This document shows, piece after piece, positions 43,776 to 54,212 of a stretch of DNA of 64,000 nucleotides. The notes under the pieces were generated by a model that saw nothing but the letters and a program-made list of their open reading frames with translations, ran no database searches and was not told where the DNA came from. The stretch is from Synchiropus splendidus (Eukaryota > Chordata > Actinopteri > Syngnathiformes > Callionymidae). Made by a program: the position numbers and the translations under genes. The stretch covers positions 248,001 to 312,000 of the forward strand of contig NW_026527057.1 in assembly GCF_027744825.2 (NCBI RefSeq), in the 5' to 3' direction. Numbering within the stretch: the first letter of the stretch is position 1; each line of letters starts with the position of its first letter.

Positions 43776-45740
43776 TCAGAACCCGAAAGGTTTGGTTGTC
43801 CCATCCGAAAATAATCGCCTCTTATCGTACACGACCCGGAGTTTTTTAATAACTGATCTGTTTTTTACTGCGATGTTCTTTTTATCCCTCTCAATGTTGT
43901 GTTGGCAGGTCTCAAGCACCCCATCAGGTGAATTCTGCAAATAGCCCTCTACAGACGGAGTCAAAGTTTATCCGCTCACAAGATTCTTTTGTTTGCGTGA
44001 TACCTTTAATTTTAATCACAACCTTCTTCTGTCCTTTGTTCCTATAAGCATACGACCTAGGACCCGCCGAAACAAAGTCCTTGATGCTATCCCCGTCGAG
44101 TTCATCAGTCAGATCACCGAGATAGTTACCTAATTTTAAAGGCGTCTTGCCGTCTTTCACCACATATATCAAGCTGTCTGTGTCAACATAGAGAACATTC
44201 TCCTGCAATTTCTCCATGTAACTGTACAACGTCAGACGAGCATAAGTAGTGGTAAAAGCTCTGATAAAAACATTGCTGCATTTACCGGGAGGGTAGAGAC
44301 CCTTGAAACGCCACTGGATCACAACTTTTTTTGTCATCCAGCACGTTAAAGTAGCTGACCTCGTATTTCCCTGAAAACAAGAAACTGAAAAACTCGTTGG
44401 GGTCTGACACTACAGAAACCTGAGACATGTTCTCTTTCTGATAAAACTTGCCCCACAGGCTATTAATTCAAGCCTTAGCCACCTGTCTCTTTGCTGGGTT
44501 GTGACAAATCTTATCAGCGCAAAGCAAAATCCCCTGATGGGCTTGATAATCCTCAATGTATTTGTCACGGCTTTCCTGATCAACGGCCTCAGCAGGGTAA
44601 CCAGAAGCCTCCTGCTTGTCCTTCAGGAATGTACGGATGTAACCTGCGAAAATACAATTGCTAGATCTATCAAAATGCCATACTTCGATAATCTTGGCCA
44701 CCTTGTATCCCTTGTCCAGAGCCTTGTTGAACTCAACCGTGACCCAGACCCCTGTCAAAACAAGTTCGTCATCATTATGCGTACAGTCACTGCCTTGAAC
44801 ATTACGACATGAACAGATACTGCATAACGTGAAGTGTAATTTACCCCCGGTCCTCTGTAGGGTAAAACAGGTACATATAAACCCCGAGGAGGATAGACAA
44901 CCGCCTTGATAAGACCGAAGTACTGTCTGGAATCCCCGAAGTCTTCGTGAATTATTCGGGGATGACCTAGGAGGTAGGAGCACGTGCTGTTGACGTAAGG
45001 ATACAGAGAGGTGACATCAGCGTAATAAACTTTTTCATCAGGCTTGGCCGTGTAACGCAGCTTTAAAGCGCTGGTTCTATCGCCGTAGAGGGCATTACGA
45101 GGGTTGAGAGGCTCAGGGGTGTCAAAATCTAAGAGAAAATCTCTGAGATCATCAAACGACTGTCGAAGCGAATGCCATTCGTGTTCCCAGATGGTAAAAA
45201 GACGCACCCCATGATCAGACTTTAACGCCTGCTCTCTCTCCATCGGAGCAGAGTAGTATTCACCGTATGGTCTACCTCTTAACGGAAAAACTGCATGAGG
45301 GTCAACACATGAAGGACAACCGTGGAATAAACATCCGTTAAAATCCCAGACCTGCGTAACACCGTCAACTTCAGGATAACCGTCAACAAAATACTGGCCA
45401 AACACCATCTCCCCACGGTTCAAGGCATGTTGTATGAAAATGCCCTGTCTGTGTGATTGTGCAGCCACTGGATGGAAGCATCTGAGAACCTCTTGTTACC
45501 GCTCGTTACATAATTGTTGGGACATGGCTAATGTGTCTGGTTTTAAATAGTTGGTCCTGACAACAGCCATACACGCAGAGGCGATTGTTATGGACGAGAG
45601 TGCATCAACACCTGTTTCTTTAAAAAACTCGTCTCTAAATATCATGCATCCTCTGGCCAGAATGTCAACATCGTTTTTACAATAGTGAATAGCTTCACTC
45701 CTGAAATTGAAAGAATCCTCTATCACGAGATAGAATTCGA
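43776..45740 (-). pseudogene. Maverick PolB, copy A (middle and C-terminal parts)
   Basis: From right to left it has the Exo III-like motif EAIHYCKNDVDILARG (45726-45496), motif A KVYYADVTSLYPYVNS (45100-44990), the KRQVAKA/NSLWGKF region near 44470 with a stop, and motif C NVLYVDTDSLIYVV near 44190. It lacks the N-terminal region that copy B keeps. Motifs A and C are complete here. Frameshifts at about 45480, 44770 and 44335 separate the parts. Family role: protein-primed copying of the element DNA. Confidence 0.75.
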
Positions 45741-45745
45741 TTCGC

Positions 45746-46345
45746 TTAAGGATTGGACAGCAGGGTGAGAGGGATGTTTAGCTTTAATAATGTGACGAGA
45801 AACTCGGACCATCCCTCAGGTAATGAAGAACTTGTTTTCTCATACGGTAGAGAAAGGTACTTGAATATATCGATCACATGAGAGCCTTTTACAGCATTTC
45901 CTTCATACATAAATTCACCATTCATATTCCAACCGTCGCCATTTTTGGATATCCTCCGGATAATGTGTTCAGCATTTCTTCGAGCTTTTGACGGAAGGCT
46001 ATTTAGAATATCCTTACCCAGGTCATCTGTTACAGAGGGTGATTTTAGAACGCTTTCGACACGTCTGTCAGAGTCGAGGGGATGATCGCTTACTCCGTCT
46101 CGTTGTAAAGTCAGAGTTACTCTCCTTTGGTCTATCTGATCCTGTTTAGTAAAGGTTAAATATCTCTGCAATAGAGCATCGTAGTTTTTAATCTTCTCAT
46201 ACGAGTTTAACTGAGAATCATTTAGAATGGTCCTCATCTTCTCATTCAATTCATCTTTGGCAGTTTCACGGATGTCAGAGGTTGGACGTGATAACTGGTT
46301 AATTTGTCGAGGAGAGACGAGATACACTTTCTGGACAGTCTTCAT
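45746..46345 (-). CDS. Maverick PY-like protein, copy B (C-terminally truncated)
   Basis: 199 codons from ATG 46345: MKTVQKVYLVSPRQINQLSR, then KIKNYDALLQRYLTFTKQD and SLPSKARRNAEHIIRRISK. It ends TLLSNP exactly at the tandem-duplication junction (45747), so about 60 residues present in copy A are missing. Confidence 0.7.
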   Translation of the reverse strand: MKTVQKVYLVSPRQINQLSRPTSDIRETAKDELNEKMRTILNDSQLNSYEKIKNYDALLQRYLTFTKQDQIDQRRVTLTLQRDGVSDHPLDSDRRVESVLKSPSVTDDLGKDILNSLPSKARRNAEHIIRRISKNGDGWNMNGEFMYEGNAVKGSHVIDIFKYLSLPYEKTSSSLPEGWSEFLVTLLKLNIPLTLLSNP

Positions 46346-46369
46346 AGCGTTTTACTTCTTTACAAGTCC

Positions 46370-46696
46370 TCATATTAGATTTCCAATTATTGGAACGGCA
46401 GCCGCTAGCAACGGCAACAGGAATCCACCCGATTGCTTTTTAAGAATCCTTTGTTTACGCTTCAAGCATGCTTTTTTATTAGCCAAGAGTCTGATGTTTT
46501 TCTTCTGTTTTTTCAGTTTTTTTAACTGAGCCTGCGACAATGGTACATTCCCCTTCAAAACATTCAGGGCGATCTCACCGAGAGCTTGAATGAAGTCCCG
46601 GGAACTACGTGTCAAAATGTCTTTACTCGTTTCTTGGTACGGAGCATGGTATAGTTCCTTAAGTAAACAAGCGTTTCTTTTTATACGCGCTGACAT
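46370..46696 (-). CDS. Maverick small basic protein with hydrophobic end, copy B
   Basis: 108 codons. MSARIKRNACLLKELYHAPY is followed by ALGEIALNVLKGNVPLSQ, a strongly basic stretch and a hydrophobic end GGFLLPLLAAAVPIIGNLI. Similar small proteins accompany Maverick ATPase genes in fish. A virion role is an inference. No break visible. Confidence 0.65.
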   Translation of the reverse strand: MSARIKRNACLLKELYHAPYQETSKDILTRSSRDFIQALGEIALNVLKGNVPLSQAQLKKLKKQKKNIRLLANKKACLKRKQRILKKQSGGFLLPLLAAAVPIIGNLI

Positions 46697-46699
46697 AAC

Positions 46700-47317
46700 T
46701 CAAGCAGACGTTTTTGGTGTGTACACAGTGTGACGCTGATGAGGTAGTATCCCAGTCCTTAGTCTGCAGCGTTCTGGACAGGAGGGTGTTAGATCAACGA
46801 TTAAGTACCCGTGGACGTCAGCTGTAGCATCTTCAAAGCTTTCTAGAAAGAAAGCTCTTTGAGACGGGTAAACAATACAGAGTAATTGCTATTCAGACTA
46901 ATAGCACGACTATATTTACCGCGATGAAATAAGTTTTGCGTCAGCAATATAACACTCATATTTTTATGATGTCTATACTGCGTAAAAATGCGAACAACCT
47001 CTGGGCTTTCAGACGCTTCAAAAATCGTCGTCAAGAATAATCAAATGTTTTCTATCAGAAGGAAATACATCTTCATTTTCAAAAGATTCAGGTAAACCTC
47101 CAATGAATTTGATATTTTTATTCATCTTTTGCAATTCACTGTACATAGGTTGAAAAGAAGTATAAATCCATACAATATTTATATTGACATCATCCATAAC
47201 ATGTTCACAATTTTCAAGTATACATTTTACAAAATGGGTCTTTCCCGACCCCGACGGTCCCACCACTAGACATGAAAATGGTGTTTTCAAACGCGGATCG
47301 AAATTAATTCCTTCCAT
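46700..47317 (-). pseudogene. Maverick packaging ATPase, copy B
   Basis: It starts MEGINFDPRLKTPFSCLVVG and carries an intact Walker A (GPSGSGKT) and HLIILDDD. A frame shift near 47025 leads to EVVRIFTQYRHHKNMSVILL and LTQNLFHRGKYSRAISLNSN. A stretch of about 15 residues before YPSQRAFFL is deleted near 46870. Stop TGA at 46700-46702. Confidence 0.7.
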
Positions 47318-47341
47318 AATGACCCCTCATCCACTCAAAAA

Positions 47342-49414
47342 TCAGAACCCGAAAGGTTTGGTTGTGCCGTCCGAAAACAATCGCCTCTTATCGTACACGA
47401 CTCGGAGTTTTTTAATAACTCATCTGTTTTTTACTGCGATGTTCTTTTTATCCCTCACAATGTTGCATTGCCGGGTCTCAAGCACCCCATCAGGTGAATT
47501 CTGCAAATAGCCCTCTACAAGATCTCTGACGGAGTCAAAGTTTATCCGCTGACAAGATTCTTTTGTTTGCGTGATACCTTTAACTTTCATCACAACCATC
47601 TTCTGTCCTTTGGTCCTATAAGCATACGTCTTAGGACCCGCCGAAACAATGTCCTCGATGCTATCCCCATCGAGTTCATCAGTCAGATCACCGAGATAGT
47701 TACCTAATTTTAAAGGTGTCTCGCCGTCTTTCACAACATATATCAAGCTGTCTGGGTCAACGTAGAGAACATTCTCCTGCAATTTCTCCATGTAACTGTA
47801 CAACTTCAGACGAGCATAAGCAGTGGTAAAAGCTCCGATAAAAACATTGCTGCTTTTACCAGGAGGGTAGAGACCATTGTAACGCCACTGGATCACAACT
47901 TTTTTCTCATCCAGCACGTTAAAGTAGCTGACCTCGTATTTCCCTGAAAACATGAAACTGAAAAACTCGTTGGGGTCTGACACTACAGAAACCTGAGACA
48001 TGTTCACTCTCTGACAAAACTTTCCCCAAAGGCTATTAAGACAAGCCTTAGCCACCTGTCTCTTTGCTGGGTTGTGACAAACCCTGCGACAGTCGTCACA
48101 AGTTACCGGGTCTGGGACCTCTGTAGGGCAAACAGGATCGTGACAAACGCTACAGTGAGCTTTGCATATGTGTTTTGATTTATCTTCATACCCCTTATGA
48201 CAGCTGACGCAAAAGTAACGTGTTCCTAACAAACCTTTAGGGTTCTTCACCCCGTAATAGTGTCCCTGAAGTAGAAACAAGAATAAGGGCTCCGAACCAT
48301 CAGCAAAACCGGTGGCATAATGCGCTAATGGCTGGTTTGCTGTCGTTTTATTAAACACAACAATTTTACGCCTCACTATCCGTTCAAACAGGGGTATATC
48401 TGTGAATATGATAGGTGTTTGAGAATCTAAACCAGCTTTGTTTAATAATTCCCTCCCCAACTCAACACAATCTTGATACGCATGGTTAGGATTAAGGAGA
48501 CAAGAAAGGCTGATTGCGACGCAAAGCTGCTTGGTTCCATCACCACCAACTACATAGAGATGTCGTCTTTTTTTAACAAAAATTTTGGCATCCAGCGTCT
48601 TCTCGAGCTTGCGTTTCGCGCCTCCTCGAGGGATATGTACAATTTGGACCGTTAATTCAATTCTCTTACCCATAGCGATGACTCTGTCAGATTGCACTGT
48701 GTTGCTAAGGAGGTCCTCAAAAGCAGGGTAGATATTTCCACCGTCGCCTTCAACCACAACATTAACGTGTTCTTGAACATCTTCACCTACCACTTCAAGC
48801 TGAACCACATCCTCTCGATCTGCCAGTCTCTGCGCTTCATCAGCCAACTCCCTGACCTGTTGCATCCAACCTCTGTAGAAAGTAGCTAAATCAGGAGTGT
48901 CCGGTACAGCAGGACGTGTTAGCACCCTTCTTATCCTATCGGTGTTAAAAGGCTCTATGACTTCTGATTCAATACCGGTACCTCTAATACAACATCCTTC
49001 CTGAAGCGAATCACCGTCATCATCAACATTGTCATCCCTACAGTTAGAGTCAGACACATCTACCAGAGGGTCAAGAGCAGTTGTCCCTGAATCAGTCGTC
49101 TGCAGATTATCAACAAACCTTTCTAACCGATCGCCATTGTCTAAAGAGGTATCAGCCCTACCCTCACGAGATGATGCAGGAACCATATTTAAAATTCGGT
49201 TATCCTCTCTCTCGCCGAAAAAAATTGACTCCATGTTTTCATTTATACTCGGATCATAGACCTGCACTACATCCTCCTCAGACACGTTGTCAAACAAGTG
49301 AGACAGAAACATACGTGTTGGTGAAGCACTCTGGTCAATGAGGTGTGGTGTAGTGTCCTGGTTGTGTGTGGATTCAGGGTCAGATCCGGAAGGAAAACCA
49401 TCATGGTTGGCCAT
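47342..49414 (-). pseudogene. Maverick PolB, copy B (N- and C-terminal parts, middle deleted)
   Basis: An open frame of 664 codons from ATG 49414. An acidic, disordered N-terminus of about 250 residues is followed by GTKQLCVAISLSCLLNP and a Cys-rich segment (CVSCHKGYEDKSKHICKAHC). At CDDCRR it jumps directly to NPAKRQVAKACLNSLWGKF, losing the exonuclease and motif A. Motif C reads YVDPDS, with Pro where the family has Thr between the two Asp. A stop after IAVKNR at 47420 cuts the last 20 or so residues, which copy A reads through. Confidence 0.8.
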
Positions 49415-49429
49415 AGCGTAATAACAATA

Positions 49430-49620
49430 ATAACAATAACAATAAAATAATAATTAAAAAACATTTAATAAACAAAACAACAGTCTCAAAACACAATCAC
49501 CCGCGATGCAACAGCGACCTCAAAACACAATCACCCGCAGTGCAACAGCAACCTCAAACCGTAATCACCCATCACTGCTTTTAAATAATGAGGATCCAAA
49601 TGGACCTTACTGGGGTCGAA
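49430..49620. repeat. Boundary zone with short tandem repeats
   Basis: AATAACA-type runs (49425-49465), then two to three copies of a unit of about 35 bases with CAAAACACAATCACCCGC (49485-49560). This is probably the right flank of the Maverick. No terminal inverted repeat could be matched to 32.1 kb. Confidence 0.4.
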
Positions 49621-49626
49621 CTTTAG

Positions 49627-49730
49627 TCAGATCAGTCCACGACGTCTGTTACCACCAGGTCCTTGTTGTTTTAGGAGTCTCAGAACTTCAGACACCAGCG
49701 CTTTATTCGTGACGTCCTTAAAGATGAGTT
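49627..49730 (-). CDS. Last exon of the modular gene
   Basis: An acceptor (AATCGTTACAG) lies at 49731. The exon begins in phase 1 and encodes ELIFKDVTNKALVSEVLRLL and 14 more residues to a TGA at 49627-49629. The frame agrees exactly with the phase-1 donor of the preceding exon. An AATAAA on minus (plus-strand TTTATT at about 49702) lies inside this exon, so polyadenylation would more likely use a later site. The product is not recognised. Confidence 0.55.
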
Positions 49731-49804
49731 CTGTAACGATTATCATAATATTTAAGACATATGCATCCCTGCTGGTTACTCGTTGAAATGGTTGTTAATC
49801 TTAC

Positions 49805-50278
49805 CTTCACGTATATTTCTCGCAGAACGGCGGTATTTACGTGCTTGACGCGCTTGACGTGCTAGACGACGACTCTGTATTTCACTCTGATGAAGACGAC
49901 GTTCAAGCGTACGTACTCTGAATTCAAGCTGTTGTTTTACAGCCGTTGCATCATGGAACGCTAATAGGGTCGGCGACACTGGAGCGTGGGGTCTGTCTTG
50001 GGTAGCTGTGACAGAGCGCTCGGGGGCAGGGGGTAGAGGCAGGGTTTGGTCAGGGGGTGATGCGGCGCAAGTCGACGTTGGTGTCCGGGGTGCTATCCGC
50101 GGGTTGTCTGTGGTTGCTGGCGGTGCTGATGGTGGCGGCGACGGTGGCTGTGGAGGTGCGGATTGCCCAGATGCCGACGTCGAGTCTTCAGTAGGGAACG
50201 ATCCGGATAGTAGATCCAGAGGTACTGCGGAAACCAGCGTCGATGTCTCCCACAAAGGCCAAGACCCAGGAGGGAGAG
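49805..50278 (-). CDS. Penultimate exon of the modular gene (exon A plus basic coiled coil)
   Basis: 474 bases, bounded by TTCTGTTTCAG and the strong donor GTAAGATT, in phase 1 at both ends. The first half is the same module as exon A of the array (PPGSWPLWETSTLVSAVPLD then proline-rich). The second half is unique: AVKQQLEFRVRTLERRLHQS then RRLARQARQARKYRRSARNI, a basic coiled coil or nuclear-type segment. If the donor is not used, the frame reads 9 more residues to a stop at 49776. Cellular role unknown. Confidence 0.6.
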
Positions 50279-50660
50279 CTGAAACAGAATTTTGACAACA
50301 ATACAAATGTAAATACAATCTAGAAGCAAGACCTCGGATAGCAGTTAATATGATATTAATATAAACAGAGTAGTATGAAAATAACCCTAGTACAATATGA
50401 AAAAATACGACCTGCGGAAAAACAAAATTACGTAATCATATAACCGGTGTTGAGCCGTGTTGTTTTCGAGCGATGGCTATAATAAAACAACAACACGTGT
50501 AGCATACATATCAATACTCATGGACAAAACCATCATCACAACAGAAGCATATCCTAAAGAGCGTTAAAAATAAATAAATAAAAAACTCAATGTATGGACC
50601 TACTCAGGACCGTCATTTAAAGCATAAAAACAAATAGCAAATCACGAATCATTAGTGTAT
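50279..50660. other. Intron-like gap of the modular gene
   Basis: The part nearest the exon (50281-50370) is shared with all array units (AATACAATCTAGAAGCAAGA). The remainder is unrecognised AT-rich sequence. Confidence 0.4.
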
Positions 50661-50665
50661 AAGAA

Positions 50666-50667
<2 letters not shown>

Positions 50668-50741
<74 letters not shown>
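50668..50741. repeat. (AT)n microsatellite
   Basis: A perfect AT run of about 70 bases, able to form a cruciform. Confidence 0.95.
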
Positions 50742-50743
<2 letters not shown>

Positions 50744-50769
50744 TAATACATAGTGTATATGTATTAAAG

Positions 50770-51155
50770 CACATTACAATTACCTCTAGTGGTCATCATC
50801 GTTAAAGCACAGTGTAAATAGCAATCGCGACCTCTAGTGACCGCCGTCGTTAAAGCATAGTGTTAATAGTAATTGCGACCACTAGCGACCGGTGACGTTA
50901 AAGCATAGTGCAAATAGTAATCATGACCTCTAGTGGTCAACGTCGTTAAAGCATAGTGTAAATAGTAATCACGACCTCTAGTGGCCGCAGTCATTAAAGC
51001 ATAGTGTTAATAGTAATTGCGACCTCTAGCGACCAGTGACGTTAAAGCATAGTGCAAATAGTAATCGTGACCTCTAGTGGTCATCGTCGTTAAAGCATAG
51101 CGTAAATAGTAATCGCGACCTCTAGTGGCCGGCGCCGTTAAAGCATAGTAGTAAA
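50770..51155. repeat. 48-bp minisatellite, edge type
   Basis: Seven to eight diverged copies of a 48-base unit with GACCTCTAGTGGYC and GTTAAAGCATAGTGTAAATA. The same variant is found at the ends of the later arrays (near 61430 and 63165), so this looks like the older form of the 50-bp unit. Confidence 0.85.
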
Positions 51156-51179
51156 ATCACAATGTTGTTTAGCAGTAAC

Positions 51180-51309
51180 AGTTACCCAAACACCTTCAAT
51201 AATAAAATTACGCTATCTAAAAGCATAAAGCCGGAACATAGATAAACCACATTACAGATAACAGGCACCTTGATGCTCTAACACAACGAATTGCAGACAC
51301 ATCATTAAA

Positions 51310-51376
<67 letters not shown>

Positions 51377-52230
51377 ATAGCGAACATACAGCCATTCAGC
51401 TGATACTGAACGGTAGAGATGTGTTGAAAAAAAATTGGAGATTTACATCTTACCAAACGGTGGTGGTGGCGTTGAAGCGACAGGCAGAAGGTGTGGCGTG
51501 CTCGTTGCCTTTGTATCTGTTTTCATGTGAAAAAATAAATAAATAAATACAGCAGTGAAACGTAAACTATCACTCCAAATGTTTTTTCCCGCCTCCTATC
51601 AGCTGAGGCGTCTGGTGAGTGAAAGAATCCACGAGCGGGCGCCCTACTCCTTCGACCTCTGACTGGCTGTCTGTTTTCATACGCACAGGTGTTGAATAAA
51701 ACAAAAACATAGGTAGTTAAATATAAAACACATCAACAGAATGTGCTTAAAATACTTTTTTTGTTTTGCTCTCACCGTCGAACAGTTGGAGCGACCCGTC
51801 CAATGAATGATCAGCATCCACAGGATCCGGATGACTTCCCGGTCGTGTCTGATTTCCGGGTTCCGGGTGATCTTTTCATGCACACACACACACACACACA
51901 CACAAGTATTTCTTTCTTTTTGTTTTGGTATCCGGGGCGATGTCCGCGGCTTGTCTGTGGTTGGTGGCTGTGCTGATGGTGTCGGCGACGGTGGCTGTGG
52001 AGGTGCGGATAGCCCAGATGCCGACGTCGAGTCTTCAGCAGGGAACGGTCCGGATAGTAGATCCAGAGGTACTGAGGAAACCGGCGTCGATGTCTCCCAC
52101 AAAGGCCAAGACCCAGAGGGGAGAGCTGAAACACAATACCGACAACAATACAAATGTAAATACAATCTAGAAGCAAGACCTCGGATAGCAGTTAATATGA
52201 TATTAATATAAACAGAGTGTAAATGTAGGG
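51180..52230 (-). CDS. Array unit ii: exon candidates A, D, C, B
   Basis: In transcript order: A 51904-52125 (222 nt), D 51776-51871 (96 nt), C 51593-51670 (78 nt), B 51454-51516 (63 nt). All are multiples of three with phase-1 edges. A reads PSGSWPLWETSTPVSSVPLD. D reads HPEPGNQTRPGSHPDPVDAD then HSLDGSLQLFD, with a GTGAGA donor. C reads SQSEVEGVGRPLVDSFTHQT, with a GC donor in this unit. B reads TKATSTPHLLPVASTPPPPF, with a GTAAG donor. The A donor (ACTT before GTGTGTG) is weak. A (CA)n tract at 51308-51374 follows B. Confidence 0.45.
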
Positions 52231-52284
52231 ATCTACTAAGGATCAACATTTAAAGCGTAAAAACAAATAGTAAATCACTAGTGT

Positions 52285-53650
52285 ATACTGTCATTAAACC
52301 ACATTACAATTAGTAAAATCACGACCTCTAGTGGCCGCCGTCGTTAAAGCACATTACAATTAGTAAAATCACGACCTCTAGCGGCCGCCGTCGTTAAACC
52401 ACATTACAGTTAGTAAAATCACGACCTCTAGTGGACGCCGTCGTTAAACCACATTACAATTAGTAAAATCACGACCTCTAGTGGCCGCCGTCGTTAAACC
52501 ACATTACAGTTAGTAAAATCACGACCTCTAGTGGCCGCCGTCGTTAAAGCACATTACAATTAGTAAAACCACGACCTCTAGCGGCCGCCGTCGTTAAACC
52601 ACATTACAGTTAGTAAAATCACGACCTCTAGTGGACGCCGTCGTTAAACCACATTACAATTAGTAAAATCACGACCTCTAGTGGCCGCCGTCGTTAAAGC
52701 ACATTACAGTTAGTAAAATCACGACCTCTAGTGGCCGCCGTCGTTAAAGCACATTACAATTAGTAAAATCACGACCTCTAGTGGCCGCCGTCGTTAAAGC
52801 ACATTACAGTTAGTAAAATCACGACCTCTAGTGGCCGCCGTCGTTAAACCACATTACAGTTAGTAAAATCACGACCTCTAGTGGCCGCCGTCGTTAGAGC
52901 ACATTACAGTTAGTAAAATGACGACCTCTAGTGGCCGCCATCGTTAAAGCACATTACAATTAGTAAAATCACGACCTCTAGTGGCCGCCGTCGTTAAAGC
53001 ACATTACAGTTAGTAAAATCACGACCTCTAGCGGCCGCCGTCGTTAAAGCACATTACAGTTAGTAAAATCACGACCTCTAGCGGCCGCCGTCGTTAAAGC
53101 ACATTACAGTTAGTAAAATCACGACCTCTAGCGGCCGCTGTCGTTAAAGCACATTACAGTTAGTAAAATCACGACCTCTAGCGTCCGCCGTCATTAAAGC
53201 ACATTACAATTAGTAAAATCACGACCTCTAGTGGCCGCCGTTGTTAAAGCACATTACAGTTAGTAAAATCACGACCTCTAGCGGCCGCCGTCGTTAAAGC
53301 ACATTACAATTAGTAAAATCACGACCTCTAGTGGCCGCCGTCGTTAAAGCACATTACAGTTAGTAAAATCTCGACCTCTAGTGGCCGCCGTCGTTAAAGC
53401 ACATTGCAGTTAGTAAAATCACGACCTCTAGTGGCCGCGTCGTTAAAGCACATTACAGTTAGTAAAATCACGACCTCTAGTGGCCGCCGTCGTTAAAGCA
53501 CATTACAGTTAGTAAAATCACGACCTCTAGTGGCCGCCGTCGTTAAAGCACATTACAGTTAGTAAAATCACGACCTCTAGTGGCCGCCGTCGTTAAAGCA
53601 CATTACAATTAGTAAAATCACGACCTCTAGCGGCCGCCGTCGTTAAAGCA
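52285..53650. repeat. 50-bp minisatellite, about 27 copies
   Basis: Period exactly 50, built from GACCTCTAGTGGCCGCCGTC and GTTAAAGCACATTACAGTTA. Copies differ at a few fixed places: ACAAT or ACAGT, AGTGG or AGCGG (the latter makes a GCGGCCGC site), GGACG or GGCCG. One 49-base copy lies near 53440. A four-copy pattern of these variants repeats twice at about 52350-52750. Confidence 0.95.
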
Positions 53651-53766
53651 TAGTATTAAAATCACAATGACGCTTAGCAGCAACAGTTACTCAAACACCT
53701 TCAATAGTAAAATGACACCGTCTAAAAGCACATAGCCGGAACATAGACAAATCGCATTACAGATAA

Positions 53767-53855
53767 AACACACACACACGCACACACACACACACACACG
53801 CACGCACGCACGCACGTACGCACGTACGCGCACACACACACACACACACACACAC
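53767..53855. repeat. (CA)n/(CG-containing) tract, copia target
   Basis: CACACA interrupted by CACGCACGTACGCG. The copia element entered this tract. Its other half resumes at 58587. Confidence 0.9.
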
Positions 53856-54124
53856 TGTTAAGTTAGACAGTATGTTCCCAGTTTCTGTGTGTGATGAGTG
53901 TTTTGGTTCTATACGCGAAAGTACCACTGTGTGGCGCTACTGTGTCATAATTCATTAAACATTTTTTTTGTCGTCACCTGTTCCGGTAAGCTGCGGTCAC
54001 ACCGTGAGAATGATGCGTGTGTTTCGCTAATAAATACGATACATTCTGGACTAGAAGGATAGATGTCTCTCGTTCTTTCTCCACCCGAACGCAACGTGTT
54101 GCTGCTGCATTGGACAACTCAACA
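53856..54124 (+). repeat. Copia 5' LTR
   Basis: TGTTAAGTTAGACAG ... GACAACTCAACA. It contains the polyadenylation-like AATAAA at about 54029. Confidence 0.92.
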
Positions 54125-54138
54125 GGTTATGGGCCCAG
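54125..54138 (+). promoter_or_regulatory. Primer-binding site, initiator tRNA-Met anticodon arm
   Basis: GGTTATGGGCCCAG directly abuts the LTR. As I recall the vertebrate initiator tRNA, it is the exact complement of the anticodon stem-loop, not of the 3' end. The copia group is known to prime from a cleaved half-tRNA of this type. Confidence 0.75.
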
Positions 54139-54212
54139 GAGCCGTTCGGGAAAGTAAGAGTTTCCATCGGCAATTAGCACACTAGCCTAGCAAACGAAAG
54201 AAGCTAGCAGGC

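Larger units (their letters stand above)
32100..49620. mobile_element. Maverick/Polinton (adintovirus-like) element, rearranged
   Basis: The set integrase, penton-like protein, basic core-like protein, double-jelly-roll capsid, adenain-type protease, packaging ATPase and protein-primed PolB occurs together only in Maverick/Polinton elements and their viral relatives. Left-side genes are on plus and right-side genes (PolB, ATPase and two small proteins) on minus, converging near 41.9-42.0 kb. About 3.5 kb is a LINE inserted in the integrase, and 42.0-45.7 kb is a second, tandem copy of the right half. Most genes have frameshifts. Exact ends are not defined because I found no terminal inverted repeats; the limits are the neighbouring host-like exons. 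Confidence 0.8.

Noticed and set aside
45747..45747. Assembly artefact (uncollapsed haplotypes) as the cause of the doubled Maverick half
   Set aside because: The copies differ at many sites and carry different deletions, more than expected of two alleles. It still needs spanning reads.
49627..50278. The modular gene as a Maverick accessory gene
   Set aside because: It has introns and phase-1 exons and is part of an array running away from the Maverick, whereas Maverick genes here are intronless. A chance neighbour is more likely, though not proven.
51677..52249. Minus-strand ORF of 190 codons running through exon A, the CA tract and exon D
   Set aside because: It crosses a CA tract whose length differs between units and leaves the frame conserved in exon D. 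The split exon model fits all units better.
52285..53650. CRISPR-like array
   Set aside because: The 50-bp units are contiguous without unique spacers, and the setting is vertebrate. It is a minisatellite.
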